From Streptomyces smaragdinus (GTDB taxonomy: Bacteria > Actinomycetota > Actinomycetes > Streptomycetales > Streptomycetaceae): a stretch of DNA of 64,000 nucleotides. Where the stretch lies: contig NZ_WEGJ01000018.1 of NCBI RefSeq assembly GCF_009604385.1, positions 1 to 64,000 on the forward strand, given 5' to 3'. Made by a program: the position numbers and the translations under genes. The first letter of the stretch is position 1; every line of letters starts with the position of its first letter. A model generated the notes under the pieces. The model searched no databases. It worked only from the letters and a program-made list of their open reading frames with translations, and was not told the origin of the DNA. Positions 7,501 through 36,033 of the stretch are shown here, piece by piece.

Positions 7501-9865
7501 GAAGCCCCTGGTCCTGCCCGAGCGCGCCACCCTCCTGCTGCGCGTGGTGGCCGAGCCCGCCGCCGCCGACGGCACCCGCGAACTGTCCGTCCACGCCCGC
7601 CCCGACACCCCCGGCGCCGCCTGGCTGCGCTTCGCGTCCGGCGTCCTGGACGAGGCCGCCGCCCCACCCCCCGCGGACACCGGCGGCCAGTGGCCCCCGC
7701 CGGACGCCGACCCCGTGGCCCTCGGCGACGTCCGCGAGCGCCTCCGCGCCCGGGGGCACCGGCAGGGCACGGCGTTCCGCGTGCTGCGCGCGGCGTGGCG
7801 GCGCGGGGAGGAGCTGTTCGCCGAGGCGTCCCTGCCCGAGGGCGTCACCCCCGGCGGCTTCCTCGTCCACCCGGCGCTGCTCGACGCCGCCCTCCAGCTC
7901 CAGCTGGTCACCGGCTCCGGCACCGTCCCCCTCCAGCAGTCCCGCTGGCGCGGCCTCACCGTCCGGCGCACCACCGCCACGTCCGTGCTGCTGCACCTCG
8001 TGCGCACGCCGGCCGGCGGCTGGGCGCTGACGGTGACCGACCCGGACGGCAAGCCCCTGCTGTCCGCGGAGTCCGTCGAGAGCCGCCCGATCACCGCCGA
8101 GCAGCTGTCCACCCTGCACTCCGGCGAACTCCTCCGCCCCCACCTCGTCCCCGCCGCCGCCTCCGCCGCCCCGCCGGCGATCCTCGCCCGCACCGGCGCC
8201 GACCCGTACGGCATCGGCCTGCCGGACGCCGCGGACCTGCCCGGCGCGGGGGTGCTGGTGTACTGCCCGGCGGCGCGGGACTCCGCACAGGCCGTGGAGG
8301 AGGTACGCCGGGCCCTGCTGGCGCAGCTGGAGGGCGGCGACGAGCCGCCGCGCCTCGCCGTCCTCACCGCCGACCCCGCCGTCCAGGGCCTCGTCCGGTC
8401 CGCGCAGGCCGAACACCCCGGCCGGTACGTGCTGCTGGGGTGCGACACCAGCCCCGAGTCGTACGCCGCCCTGCCCGTGGCGCTGGCCGGGGGCGTGGAC
8501 GAGGTCGCCGTCCGGGAAGGGGCGGTGCTGCTGCCCCGGCTGACCGCCGCCGCGCCGGCCACCCCCCGCCCCGACCTCGCGGGCGGCACCGTGCTGCTGA
8601 CGGCCACCGGGGACGCGACCCGGACCGTGACGCTGCTGGCGCGGCATCTGGCCACCGGGCACGGCGTGCGGCGGCTGCTGCTCGCCGGGATGCCGGATCC
8701 GGGGCTGGCGGCCGAGCTCGCGGCGCTGGGGGTGAAGTCGCGGCACACCGACGTCGACCTCACCGACCGCGACGCGGTGTCCGCGCTGCTGGCGGGGGTC
8801 CCGGCCGAACAGCCGCTCAGCGCCGTCCTGCACGTGTGCGGTCAGGCCCCGGAGACCGGCGAGCCCGCCGACGCCGTACGGGCCGCCGTCGCGGCGCTGG
8901 GTCACCTCAACTCGTTCACCGAGGGCACCGGCCTCGCCGCCTTCGTCGCGGTCACCGGCACCACCGGCTACCTTCCCGGCCCCGGCAACCCGTGCGCCGC
9001 CGCCGCGGCCGGAGCCGTCCACGGGCTGATCGCCCAGCGCGCCGCCAAACGGCTCCCCGCCGTCGCCGTGGCCCTGGGCCCCGTGTCCGACGCAGCCGAC
9101 TCGACCGAGGGCGAGAGGTCCGCGGCGATGACACCGGGCGAGGTGCTGATGCTCTTTGACGACGCGCTGCGCGCCGGGGTGCCGTCCGTACTGGCCCGCC
9201 GCCTCGACCGCGCCGCGCTGCGTGAGCGTCCCGACGAGGCGCCCGCCCTGCTGCGGTCCCTCGTCCGGGGTGCCACCACCGGCGGGCGGGTCGCGGCCGG
9301 TGCCGACGAGGACGCCGAGGCGCTGCGGCTGAAGCTCTCCGGGCTCACCCCGGACGAGCGCCGCCGCACGCTGCTCACGCTGGTCCGTACGCACGTCGCC
9401 GCCGTCCTCGGGCACGCGGGAACGGCCGTCGTCGAACCCGACCTGGCGTTCCGCGACATGGGCTTCGACTCCCTCGCCGCCGTCGAGCTGCGGCGCCGGC
9501 TGTCCGCCGCGACGCGCTGCCAGCTGCCCGCCACCCTCATCTTCGACTACCCCACCCCGCGCGCTGCCGCCGCGTTCCTCGACGAGCGGATGGAGTCCGC
9601 CGCCGACGACGCGACGGCCGCCGCGCTCGCCGAACTCGACCGGGTCGAGCGGATGCTCGCCGGTTTCCCCGCCGACAGCCAGGAGCAGGTGGGCGCCCGC
9701 CTCGACACCGTCACCCAGCGGCTCGACGCCATGCTGCGCCGCTGGCGCGACGCCCACCCCGCCGGCGAGCAGGACGCCGGCGCCGGCCCCGACCCGGTCG
9801 CCGACCTCGAGACGGTCAGCGACGACGAACTCTTCGACGTCCTGGACGGCGAACTCGGTCTGTAG
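4562..9865 (+). CDS. Type I modular PKS, one module: KS-AT-DH-KR(inactive)-ACP
   Basis: 1767 aa. GTG at 4562 follows AGGAGAAGG and begins a coiled-coil docking domain (SNEQRLLDYLKRATSEL); an in-frame GTG at 4523 is less likely. The KS (about 39-460) has Cys199 in DTACSSS plus HGTGT and NMGH. The AT has Ser645 in GHSVGE and HAFHS near 741-745, the malonyl-CoA type. The DH has His945 but reads HDVLAAPVLP, with Ala where HxxxGxxxxP has Gly; DAALQ supplies the second motif. The KR is degenerate: the NADPH loop reads TATGDATRTV instead of GGTGxLG, and the catalytic Tyr region reads PGNPCAAAAAG with no Tyr. ACP Ser1637 is in GFDSL, followed by a C-terminal helical docking region. There is no ER. 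The module should add a malonate-derived unit and leave a beta-ketone. The two helical docking ends imply partners on both sides. Confidence 0.95.
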   Translation: MSNEQRLLDYLKRATSELRETRRRLAEAESRSPYSTDPVVVVGMGCRYPGGVTSPETLWRLVREGTDAISGFPTDRGWDPDVYDPEPGTPGRTYAREGGFLHDAPEFDAAFFGIGPNEALTMDPQERLLLEVTWEACERAGIDPATLKGTPTGVFAGVMYHDYALGREPGSTSGGSVVSGRVSYTLGLEGPAVSIDTACSSSLVALHLAAGSLRRGECSLAVAGGVTVMATPEMFVYFSSQRGIAPDGRSKSFGAGADGVACSEGAGVVLLERLSDARANGHPVLGVIRGSALNQDGASNGLTAPNGPAQQRVIRAALDDAGLTVTDVDAVEAHGTGTTLGDPIEAQALLETYGQGREDGRPLWLGSVKSNMGHAQAASGIAGIMKMILALRHELLPRTLHADPPSGQVDWDSGAVELLTGEQPWPYDPERPRRAGVSSFGISGTNAHIIVEQPPTDDEPGDTGTLPPAAVPWLLSGRTPEALAAQARRLLPVAEQHDPVDVGFSLATTRSVLTHRACVVGGDRARLLAGLTAVAQGRGDGGVVRGAGRRGGRTAFLFTGQGAQRLGMGRALHAAFPVFAEAFDEAAAALDAELPRPLREVVWGDDAGALHETGNAQPALFAVEVALHRLIRSFGIRPDVLVGHSVGELAAAHAAGVLSLADAARLVAARGRLMQALPEGGAMVAVQASEEEVSPLLSEAISLAAVNSPASVVVSGDETEALAIGEHFKAQGRKTTRLSVSHAFHSPLMEPMLEEFRQVAESVRYAEPRTPAISTVTGEPADWTDPGYWVRQIREPVRFAAAVRRLEDDNVRTFVEIGPDAVLAALAEQSLRSDETVLVPTQRKDRDEPEAFVTALAGLHAAGSAVDWRAFFAGSGARRIDLPTYAFQRDRYWAEATTASADPAAAGVDPVTHPLIGAAVPAPDDAALVLTGRFALAEQEWLAGHDVLAAPVLPGAGLAELAALAGERTGCPVVRELTVEKPLVLPERATLLLRVVAEPAAADGTRELSVHARPDTPGAAWLRFASGVLDEAAAPPPADTGGQWPPPDADPVALGDVRERLRARGHRQGTAFRVLRAAWRRGEELFAEASLPEGVTPGGFLVHPALLDAALQLQLVTGSGTVPLQQSRWRGLTVRRTTATSVLLHLVRTPAGGWALTVTDPDGKPLLSAESVESRPITAEQLSTLHSGELLRPHLVPAAASAAPPAILARTGADPYGIGLPDAADLPGAGVLVYCPAARDSAQAVEEVRRALLAQLEGGDEPPRLAVLTADPAVQGLVRSAQAEHPGRYVLLGCDTSPESYAALPVALAGGVDEVAVREGAVLLPRLTAAAPATPRPDLAGGTVLLTATGDATRTVTLLARHLATGHGVRRLLLAGMPDPGLAAELAALGVKSRHTDVDLTDRDAVSALLAGVPAEQPLSAVLHVCGQAPETGEPADAVRAAVAALGHLNSFTEGTGLAAFVAVTGTTGYLPGPGNPCAAAAAGAVHGLIAQRAAKRLPAVAVALGPVSDAADSTEGERSAAMTPGEVLMLFDDALRAGVPSVLARRLDRAALRERPDEAPALLRSLVRGATTGGRVAAGADEDAEALRLKLSGLTPDERRRTLLTLVRTHVAAVLGHAGTAVVEPDLAFRDMGFDSLAAVELRRRLSAATRCQLPATLIFDYPTPRAAAAFLDERMESAADDATAAALAELDRVERMLAGFPADSQEQVGARLDTVTQRLDAMLRRWRDAHPAGEQDAGAGPDPVADLETVSDDELFDVLDGELGL

Positions 9866-9913
9866 ACGCCGCCGTACAGCCGCGCCCGGCCCCGACCGGA
9901 AGGTCCACACCCC

Positions 9914-14696
<4,783 letters not shown>

Positions 14697-14698
<2 letters not shown>

Positions 14699-14732
14699 GC
14701 GGCGGCGCCCCGTCACGGGGGCACCGCCGCTC
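14697..14732 (+). promoter_or_regulatory. Intra-operon hairpin between two PKS genes
   Basis: The arms 14697-14712 and 14716-14732 pair with a 3-nt loop (TCA) and one bulge or mismatch. The structure begins inside the stop codon of the second PKS gene and ends 37 nt before the start of the third. It could be a weak terminator, an RNA-processing or stability element, or only GC-rich chance. The absence of another promoter-sized gap argues against full termination here. Confidence 0.5.
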
Positions 14733-14768
14733 CGACCGGCAACGCGACCAACGGACACGGTGGACAAG

Positions 14769-31069
<16,301 letters not shown>

Positions 31070-31073
<4 letters not shown>

Positions 31074-32668
31074 TCCCGACCCAAGCGCCACCCGCCGTCG
31101 TCCGCCACGACGCCCAGCGCATGCACGAACTCCTGCTCGCCGCCGCCCGGGACACCCCCGACGCGCCGGCCGTGGTCGAGCCCGACGGGGACGGGGGCAG
31201 ACGCGTCCTCAGCTACGGCGAACTCGAGCGCAGGGTGCAGGACTACGCGGTCGCCCTGGACGCGCTGGGCCTGGACATCGGCGACCGGGTGGTCATCGAG
31301 TCCGACACCTCCGGACCCGCCGTCGGGCTGCTGCTGGCCTGCTCGATGCTGGGGCTGACGTTCATCCCCGTCAGCCCCGAGGTCCCCGACCAGCGGCTGC
31401 GGTCCATCCTGGACACCGCCCGGCCCGCCCTGCACGCCCAGCGCGAGGACGGCGCCCGTACGGACCTGCCCGACGAGGTCGGCACGGTGCGGTTCGGGCC
31501 GGGCGGCATCACCGTCGAGCGGGCACCGGCGGCGCGCGAGCGGCACCGGCGGGTTCCCGTCGGCACTGACGCCGCGTACATGATCTTCACGTCGGGGACC
31601 ACCGGGCGGCCCAAGGGCGTGGTGATGAGCCACCGCGGGGTGCTCGCCTTCTACCGGGGGATGCTCGCGCACCGGATCGTCACCGCCGGGGACCGGCTGG
31701 CCACGTGCTCGCCGCTGCAGTTCGACTTCGCGCTGCTCGACATCGGGCTGGCGCTGGGCAGCGGTGCGCTGCTCATTCCCGTACCGAGGGAGCTGGTGCA
31801 CTGGCCGCGGCGGCTGGCGCGGTTCCTGTCCGAGACCGGCGCCACGCAGGTCGACGGGGTGCCGTCCATCTGGCGGCCCATGCTGCGGCACGAGGCTGCG
31901 GGGCTGGCGAAGCTCGCCGGTCAGGTGCGCGGGGTGCTGTTCTCCGGGGAGGCGTTCCCGCTGCCCGAGCTGCGGGCGCTGCAGGGGCTGCTGCCGGGGG
32001 TGCGGGTGACCAACTGCTTCGGGCCCACGGAGGCGATGGCCTTCTCCCTCACCGATGTGCCGTACCCGGTGCCGGAGGACACGCACGAGCTGTCCATCGG
32101 CTACCCCTATCCGGGGGCGGAGATCCTGCTCGTCGACGAGGACGGGCGGGTCGTGGAGGACACCGGGGAGGTGGGAGAGATCCACTTCCGGGGGCCGTCG
32201 CTGTTCACCGGCTACTGGGACGACCCGCAGGCCACCCGGGGCGCGCTGGTGCCCGATCCGCTGTGTCCGCAGTCCGGCCAGGTCGTGTACAAGTCCGGCG
32301 ACCTGGCGTACCGGGGGCCGCACGGCGAGCTGTACTTCGCCGGGCGGGCCGATCTGCAGGTGAAGATCCGCGGCAACCGGGTGGAGCTGGGCGAGATCGA
32401 GCGCCGGCTCGCGGAGTTCCCCGGCGTGGAGGCCGCCGCGGCGGTCGTCAGCCCCGGGCGCGGGGAGGACCCCGAGCTCAACGCGTTCGTCGTCGCCGTC
32501 CAGGACGCCGACCTCGACAGCAATCTGCTCGCCGCGTTCTGCAAGCAGTCCCTGCCCTCGTACATGCTGCCCCGCCGCATCCATCTGATCCCCGGCATCC
32601 CCGTCACGCCCAACGGCAAGACGGACCGCAGACAGCTGCTCGCGCGGCTCATCGAGCCCGCCGGCTGA
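31070..32668 (+). CDS. Standalone adenylation enzyme (VinM/IdnL7-like amino acid ligase)
   Basis: 532 aa. GTG at 31070 overlaps the PKS stop (GTGA), so it is coupled to the PKS operon. Adenylation signatures are the P-loop YMIFTSGTTGRPKG, CFGPTEA, YKSGDLA, the hinge region GRADLQVKIRGNRVELGEIE, and the catalytic Lys in TPNGKTDRR. It has no fused carrier protein. FDFALLD supplies the Asp that normally holds the alpha-amino group. In vicenistatin- and incednine-type macrolactam pathways, such an enzyme adds an alpha-amino acid (Ala in vicenistatin) to the beta-aminoacyl-ACP as a temporary N-cap. That role is inferred from the neighbours: a second adenylation enzyme, a free ACP and a VinK-like transferase. 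The amino acid used cannot be read reliably without a structure-based alignment. Confidence 0.85.
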
Positions 32669-32876
32669 GCCCGTCCGCGCGGCCGGAAACCGACCCCCGC
32701 AAACCCTTGCACAAGCCTCGTACAAGGACTTCGCCGTACGACCGTCAGAGCCTGTCTCCGATGCCCCGCCCGGGCGCAGGCGGGGCATCGGAGACAGGCT
32801 CTCGCGCGGAGCCGGAGCCCTCACGTACGCGACGTGCACCGCACCCGCCCCCACACGACGCTAGGAGTCGGTTCTC
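32669..32876. other. Intergenic region with a perfect inverted repeat
   Basis: 208 bp without a credible gene. It holds the palindrome listed separately, a short caca-agcctcgtacaagg stretch upstream of it, and an AGGAG ribosome site at 32862-32866 for the exporter gene. Confidence 0.5.
32748..32801 (+). terminator. Perfect 23-bp inverted repeat, likely terminator
   Basis: The arms 32748-32770 and 32779-32801 are exact reverse complements with an 8-nt loop (cgggcgca). It lies 79 bp after the adenylation gene and 75 bp before the exporter start. A rho-independent-type terminator ending the PKS operon is the simplest reading. The perfect match and unusual length also fit a decayed mobile-element palindrome, but no transposase or target duplication is seen. 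Confidence 0.7.
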
Positions 32877-34484
32877 ATGACCACCGCACCGGACAATCCG
32901 AACGGCGCGCCGCCGCGGCCACGGGCGGGCCGCAAGGAATGGCTCGCCCTGGCCGTGCTGCTGCTGCCCGTGCTGCTCGTCTCGATGGACCTCACCATCC
33001 TGTACTTCGCGCTGCCGGCCATCAGCGAGGACCTGCGGCCCAGCGGCGACCAGCAGCTGTGGCTCGCCGACATCTACGGATTCGTGCTGGCCGGCGTGCT
33101 CATCACCATGGGCGCGCTCGGCGACCGCATCGGCCGCCGCCGGCTGCTGCTCGTCGGCGCGGTCGTCTTCGGCCTCGGCTCGCTCGCCGCCGCGTACGCC
33201 GGAAACCCGGAGACCGTCATCGTCGCCCGCGCCCTGCAGGGCCTCGGCGGCGCGACACTGATGCCGTCGACGCTGGCGCTGATCCGCAACATCTTCCACG
33301 ACCAGACCCAGCGGCGGACCGCCGTCGCCGTCTGGTCCACCGGGATGGCCGTCGGGGCGGCGCTGGGGCCCGTGGTCAGCGGCGCGCTGCTGAACTGGTT
33401 CTGGTGGGGGTCGGTGTTCGTCATCAACGTCCCCGTCATGCTGCTCCTGCTCGCCGTCGGGCCGGTGCTGCTGCCGGAGTTCAGGACGCCCTCCGCGGCC
33501 CGCTTCGACGTGCTGAGCGCGGTCGTCTCACTGGCCGCCGTGCTGCCCGTGATCTACGGCTTCAAGAAGATCGCCGTCGACGGGGTCGGGCTGGTGCCCG
33601 TGGTCGCCGTCGTGGTCGGTCTCGCGTTCGTACCGGTGTTCGTCCGGCGGCAGCAGACCGTCACGGACCCGATGATCGACGTCGGGCTGCTGCGCGGCCG
33701 GTCCATCGGCCCGGCGGTGACGGCGAACGTGCTGGCGTCGTTCATCCTCGTCGGCTATTCGCTGTTCAGCACCCAGTATCTGCAGTCGGTGCTCGGGATG
33801 AGCGCCCTGAAGGCCGCGCTGTGGACGCTGCCCGGGACCGTCGCCGTGGGCATGGCGGTGCCGCTGGCGACCGTGCTGGTACGGACGGTCAAACCGGCGT
33901 ACATCATCGCCACCGGGTTCACGATCGCCGGGCTGGCGCTGCTGATGCTCACCCGGGCGCCGGCCGAGGACGGGCTGGCCGTGATGATCGTCGGCATCAT
34001 CGCCGTGGCTGTCGGCGTCACGCCCGTACTGACGCTGGTCACCGAGCTGGTCGTGGGCCAGGCGCCGCCCGAGCGGGCCGGCTCCGCGTCCGCGCTGCTG
34101 CAGACCGGGCAGGAGTTCGGCGGCGCCCTCGGCATCGCGGCGCTCGGCGCCCTCGGGGCCGCCGTCTACCGCAACAGCCCCGCCCTGGACGCCCCCGCCG
34201 GGGTGCCGCCCGAGGCGCTGGAACCGGCCAGGGAGACCATCGGCGGCGCGCTGTCGGCCGCCGGGACGCTGCCCGAACCGGCCTCCGGGCACCTCGTCGA
34301 CGCCGCCCGCGAGGCCTTCACCAGCGAGGTCCACGGCGCCTCCTGGGCGGGCGCCGCGGTGATGGCCGTGGCCGCCGTCTTCTCGCTGTACGCCCTGCGC
34401 TCGGTGGGCAGTGACCGGGAGCGTGCCTCGGCCGCGGACACCCAGCCGGAGGCGGCCCGCAAGGCCGCGCCCGAGGCCGCCTGA
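32877..34484 (+). CDS. MFS drug exporter, DHA2 (14-helix) family
   Basis: 535 aa integral membrane protein, ATG preceded by AGGAG. The first helix is followed by SMDLTILYFALP, the usual motif D1 region of DHA2 proton antiporters. GDRIGRRRLLL is motif A in the loop between helices 2 and 3, and GAALGPVVSGALL is motif C in helix 5. About fourteen hydrophobic segments and a hydrophilic Ala/Glu-rich tail fit SmvA/QacA-type exporters. It probably exports the cluster product and gives self-resistance. It stands alone between two hairpins, so it is likely transcribed from its own promoter. Confidence 0.93.
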   Translation: MTTAPDNPNGAPPRPRAGRKEWLALAVLLLPVLLVSMDLTILYFALPAISEDLRPSGDQQLWLADIYGFVLAGVLITMGALGDRIGRRRLLLVGAVVFGLGSLAAAYAGNPETVIVARALQGLGGATLMPSTLALIRNIFHDQTQRRTAVAVWSTGMAVGAALGPVVSGALLNWFWWGSVFVINVPVMLLLLAVGPVLLPEFRTPSAARFDVLSAVVSLAAVLPVIYGFKKIAVDGVGLVPVVAVVVGLAFVPVFVRRQQTVTDPMIDVGLLRGRSIGPAVTANVLASFILVGYSLFSTQYLQSVLGMSALKAALWTLPGTVAVGMAVPLATVLVRTVKPAYIIATGFTIAGLALLMLTRAPAEDGLAVMIVGIIAVAVGVTPVLTLVTELVVGQAPPERAGSASALLQTGQEFGGALGIAALGALGAAVYRNSPALDAPAGVPPEALEPARETIGGALSAAGTLPEPASGHLVDAAREAFTSEVHGASWAGAAVMAVAAVFSLYALRSVGSDRERASAADTQPEAARKAAPEAA

Positions 34485-34490
34485 CCGACG

Positions 34491-34539
34491 GGGACCCCGG
34501 GACCGGCCCCGTACGGGTAGGGGTCGGTTCCGGGGTCCC
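34491..34539 (+). terminator. Hairpin terminator after the exporter gene
   Basis: The arms 34491-34510 and 34521-34539 pair over about 19 bp with two mismatches and a 10-nt loop. It sits 7 bp after the exporter stop and 90 bp before the aminomutase start. Confidence 0.7.
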
Positions 34540-34628
34540 GCCGTCCCGGCCGCTCCCTAGCCTGAGATCGCGGGTTTCACCGGATCCGCGGCACTGCACC
34601 TCGAGGCAGACGCTGGAGGAATGGACAC

Positions 34629-36020
34629 ATGTCGTCACTGCTGCTGACCGATCCGGTCGGCGCAACGCGCTTCCGCGCCTACGGACCCCGGCAGCTCGAC
34701 GAGATCGCGGACCGGTACGGTCTGCCGGCCGACATCCGCGAGGCCGTCCGGCTGGTGTCGCTCGTGCTTCCGTTCCGGGTCAACGAATATGTGCTCTCGG
34801 AGCTGATCGACTGGTCCGACATCCCCGGCGACGCCATGTTCCAGCTGGTGTTCCCGCAGCGGGGCATGCTCGCCGAGGGCGACGAGCGCGCCCTGGCCGC
34901 CGTATCCGCCGACCCCGGCACCCGCGCCGGACTGCGCGGCGTGGTCGCGCGGATCCGCGGCGGGCTGAACCCGCACCCGTCGGGGCAGAAGGAGCTCAAC
35001 GTCCCCCTGCGGGAGGGGGAGAAGCTGCCGGGGCTGCAGCACAAGTACCGCGAGACGGTGCTGTACTTCCCCAGCCAGGGCCAGACCTGCCACGCGTACT
35101 GCACGTACTGCTTCCGCTGGGCGCAGTTCGTCGGCGACGCCGAACTGCGCTTCGCCGCCACCGGACCCGAGGACCTGCTCGACCACCTCGCGGCCCATCC
35201 GTCGATCAGCGATGTGCTGGTCACCGGTGGCGACCCGATGATCATGTCCACCGAGCGGCTGCGCCGGCACCTCGAGCCGCTGCTGGCCGTCGACACCGTC
35301 CGTACGATCCGCATCGGCACCAAGTCCGTCGCCTACTGGCCGCAGCGCTACACCACCGACGCCGACGCCGACGACCTGCTGCGGCTCTTCGACGACATCG
35401 TTGCCTCCGGCCGCAATCTGGCCGTCATGGCCCACTTCAGCCACCCGCGCGAGCTGGTGCCCGACCAGGCCCGCAGGGCGCTGTCCCGGATCAGATCCAC
35501 CGGCGCCGTGGTCTACTGCCAGGCCCCGCTCATCGCCCGGGTGAACGACGACGCGGCCGTCCTTGCCGACCTGTGGCGGGCCGAACTCGACGCCGGGGCC
35601 GTGCCGTACTACATGTTCGTCGAGCGCGACACCGGCCCGCACGACTACTTCAAGGTGCCGCTCGCCCGGGCCGCCGAGCTGTTCCAGACCGCCTACCGCA
35701 CCCTGCCCGGCCTCGCCCGCACGGTGCGCGGCCCGGTGATGTCGGCGACCCCCGGCAAGGTCGTCGTCGACGGTACGGAGGAGGCCTTCGACGGCCGATG
35801 GTTCCGGCTGCGGCTGCTGCAGGCCCGCGAACCCGCCCTGGTCGGCCGCCCCTTCCGGGCCCGGTACGACCCGGCGGCCGCCTGGCTCGACGACCTGCGA
35901 CTCGACCCGGCCACCCCGGCCGACATCGCCCGCGCCATCGCCGGACCCGCCCGGGCCGTCGGCGAATCCGGTGCCACCCGGACCGGCCAGTCCCTGGTGG
36001 CCGACGTCGTCGCACAATGA
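34629..36020 (+). CDS. KamA-family radical SAM/PLP 2,3-aminomutase, predicted acidic substrate
   Basis: 463 aa, ATG after GGAGGA. The radical SAM cluster motif is CHAYCTYC (Cys154, Cys158, Cys161), followed by VTGGDPM. PLP Lys377 lies in TPGKVVV, aligning with Lys337 of clostridial lysine 2,3-aminomutase. From a remembered alignment with fixed 44-residue spacing, the two Asp residues that bind the lysine side-chain amine (Asp293, Asp330) correspond here to Arg333 (in YYMFVERD) and Val370. This argues against lysine and for a carboxylate side chain such as glutamate, as in the glutamate 2,3-aminomutase of incednine biosynthesis. The reaction moves the amino group from C2 to C3 to give a beta-amino acid, the expected polyketide starter. 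The next gene starts 14 bp downstream, so they are one transcript. Confidence 0.88.
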   Translation: MSSLLLTDPVGATRFRAYGPRQLDEIADRYGLPADIREAVRLVSLVLPFRVNEYVLSELIDWSDIPGDAMFQLVFPQRGMLAEGDERALAAVSADPGTRAGLRGVVARIRGGLNPHPSGQKELNVPLREGEKLPGLQHKYRETVLYFPSQGQTCHAYCTYCFRWAQFVGDAELRFAATGPEDLLDHLAAHPSISDVLVTGGDPMIMSTERLRRHLEPLLAVDTVRTIRIGTKSVAYWPQRYTTDADADDLLRLFDDIVASGRNLAVMAHFSHPRELVPDQARRALSRIRSTGAVVYCQAPLIARVNDDAAVLADLWRAELDAGAVPYYMFVERDTGPHDYFKVPLARAAELFQTAYRTLPGLARTVRGPVMSATPGKVVVDGTEEAFDGRWFRLRLLQAREPALVGRPFRARYDPAAAWLDDLRLDPATPADIARAIAGPARAVGESGATRTGQSLVADVVAQ

Positions 36021-36033
36021 GGAGCTGCTGGCC

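Noticed and set aside
32748..32801. Insertion-sequence end or MITE
   Set aside because: There is no transposase, no target-site duplication and no second copy in the window. It is kept as a terminator with a note.
34629..36020. Beta-lysine biosynthesis as in streptothricin-type clusters
   Set aside because: The residues that bind the lysine side-chain amine are not conserved, and no NRPS or beta-lysine transfer gene is present.
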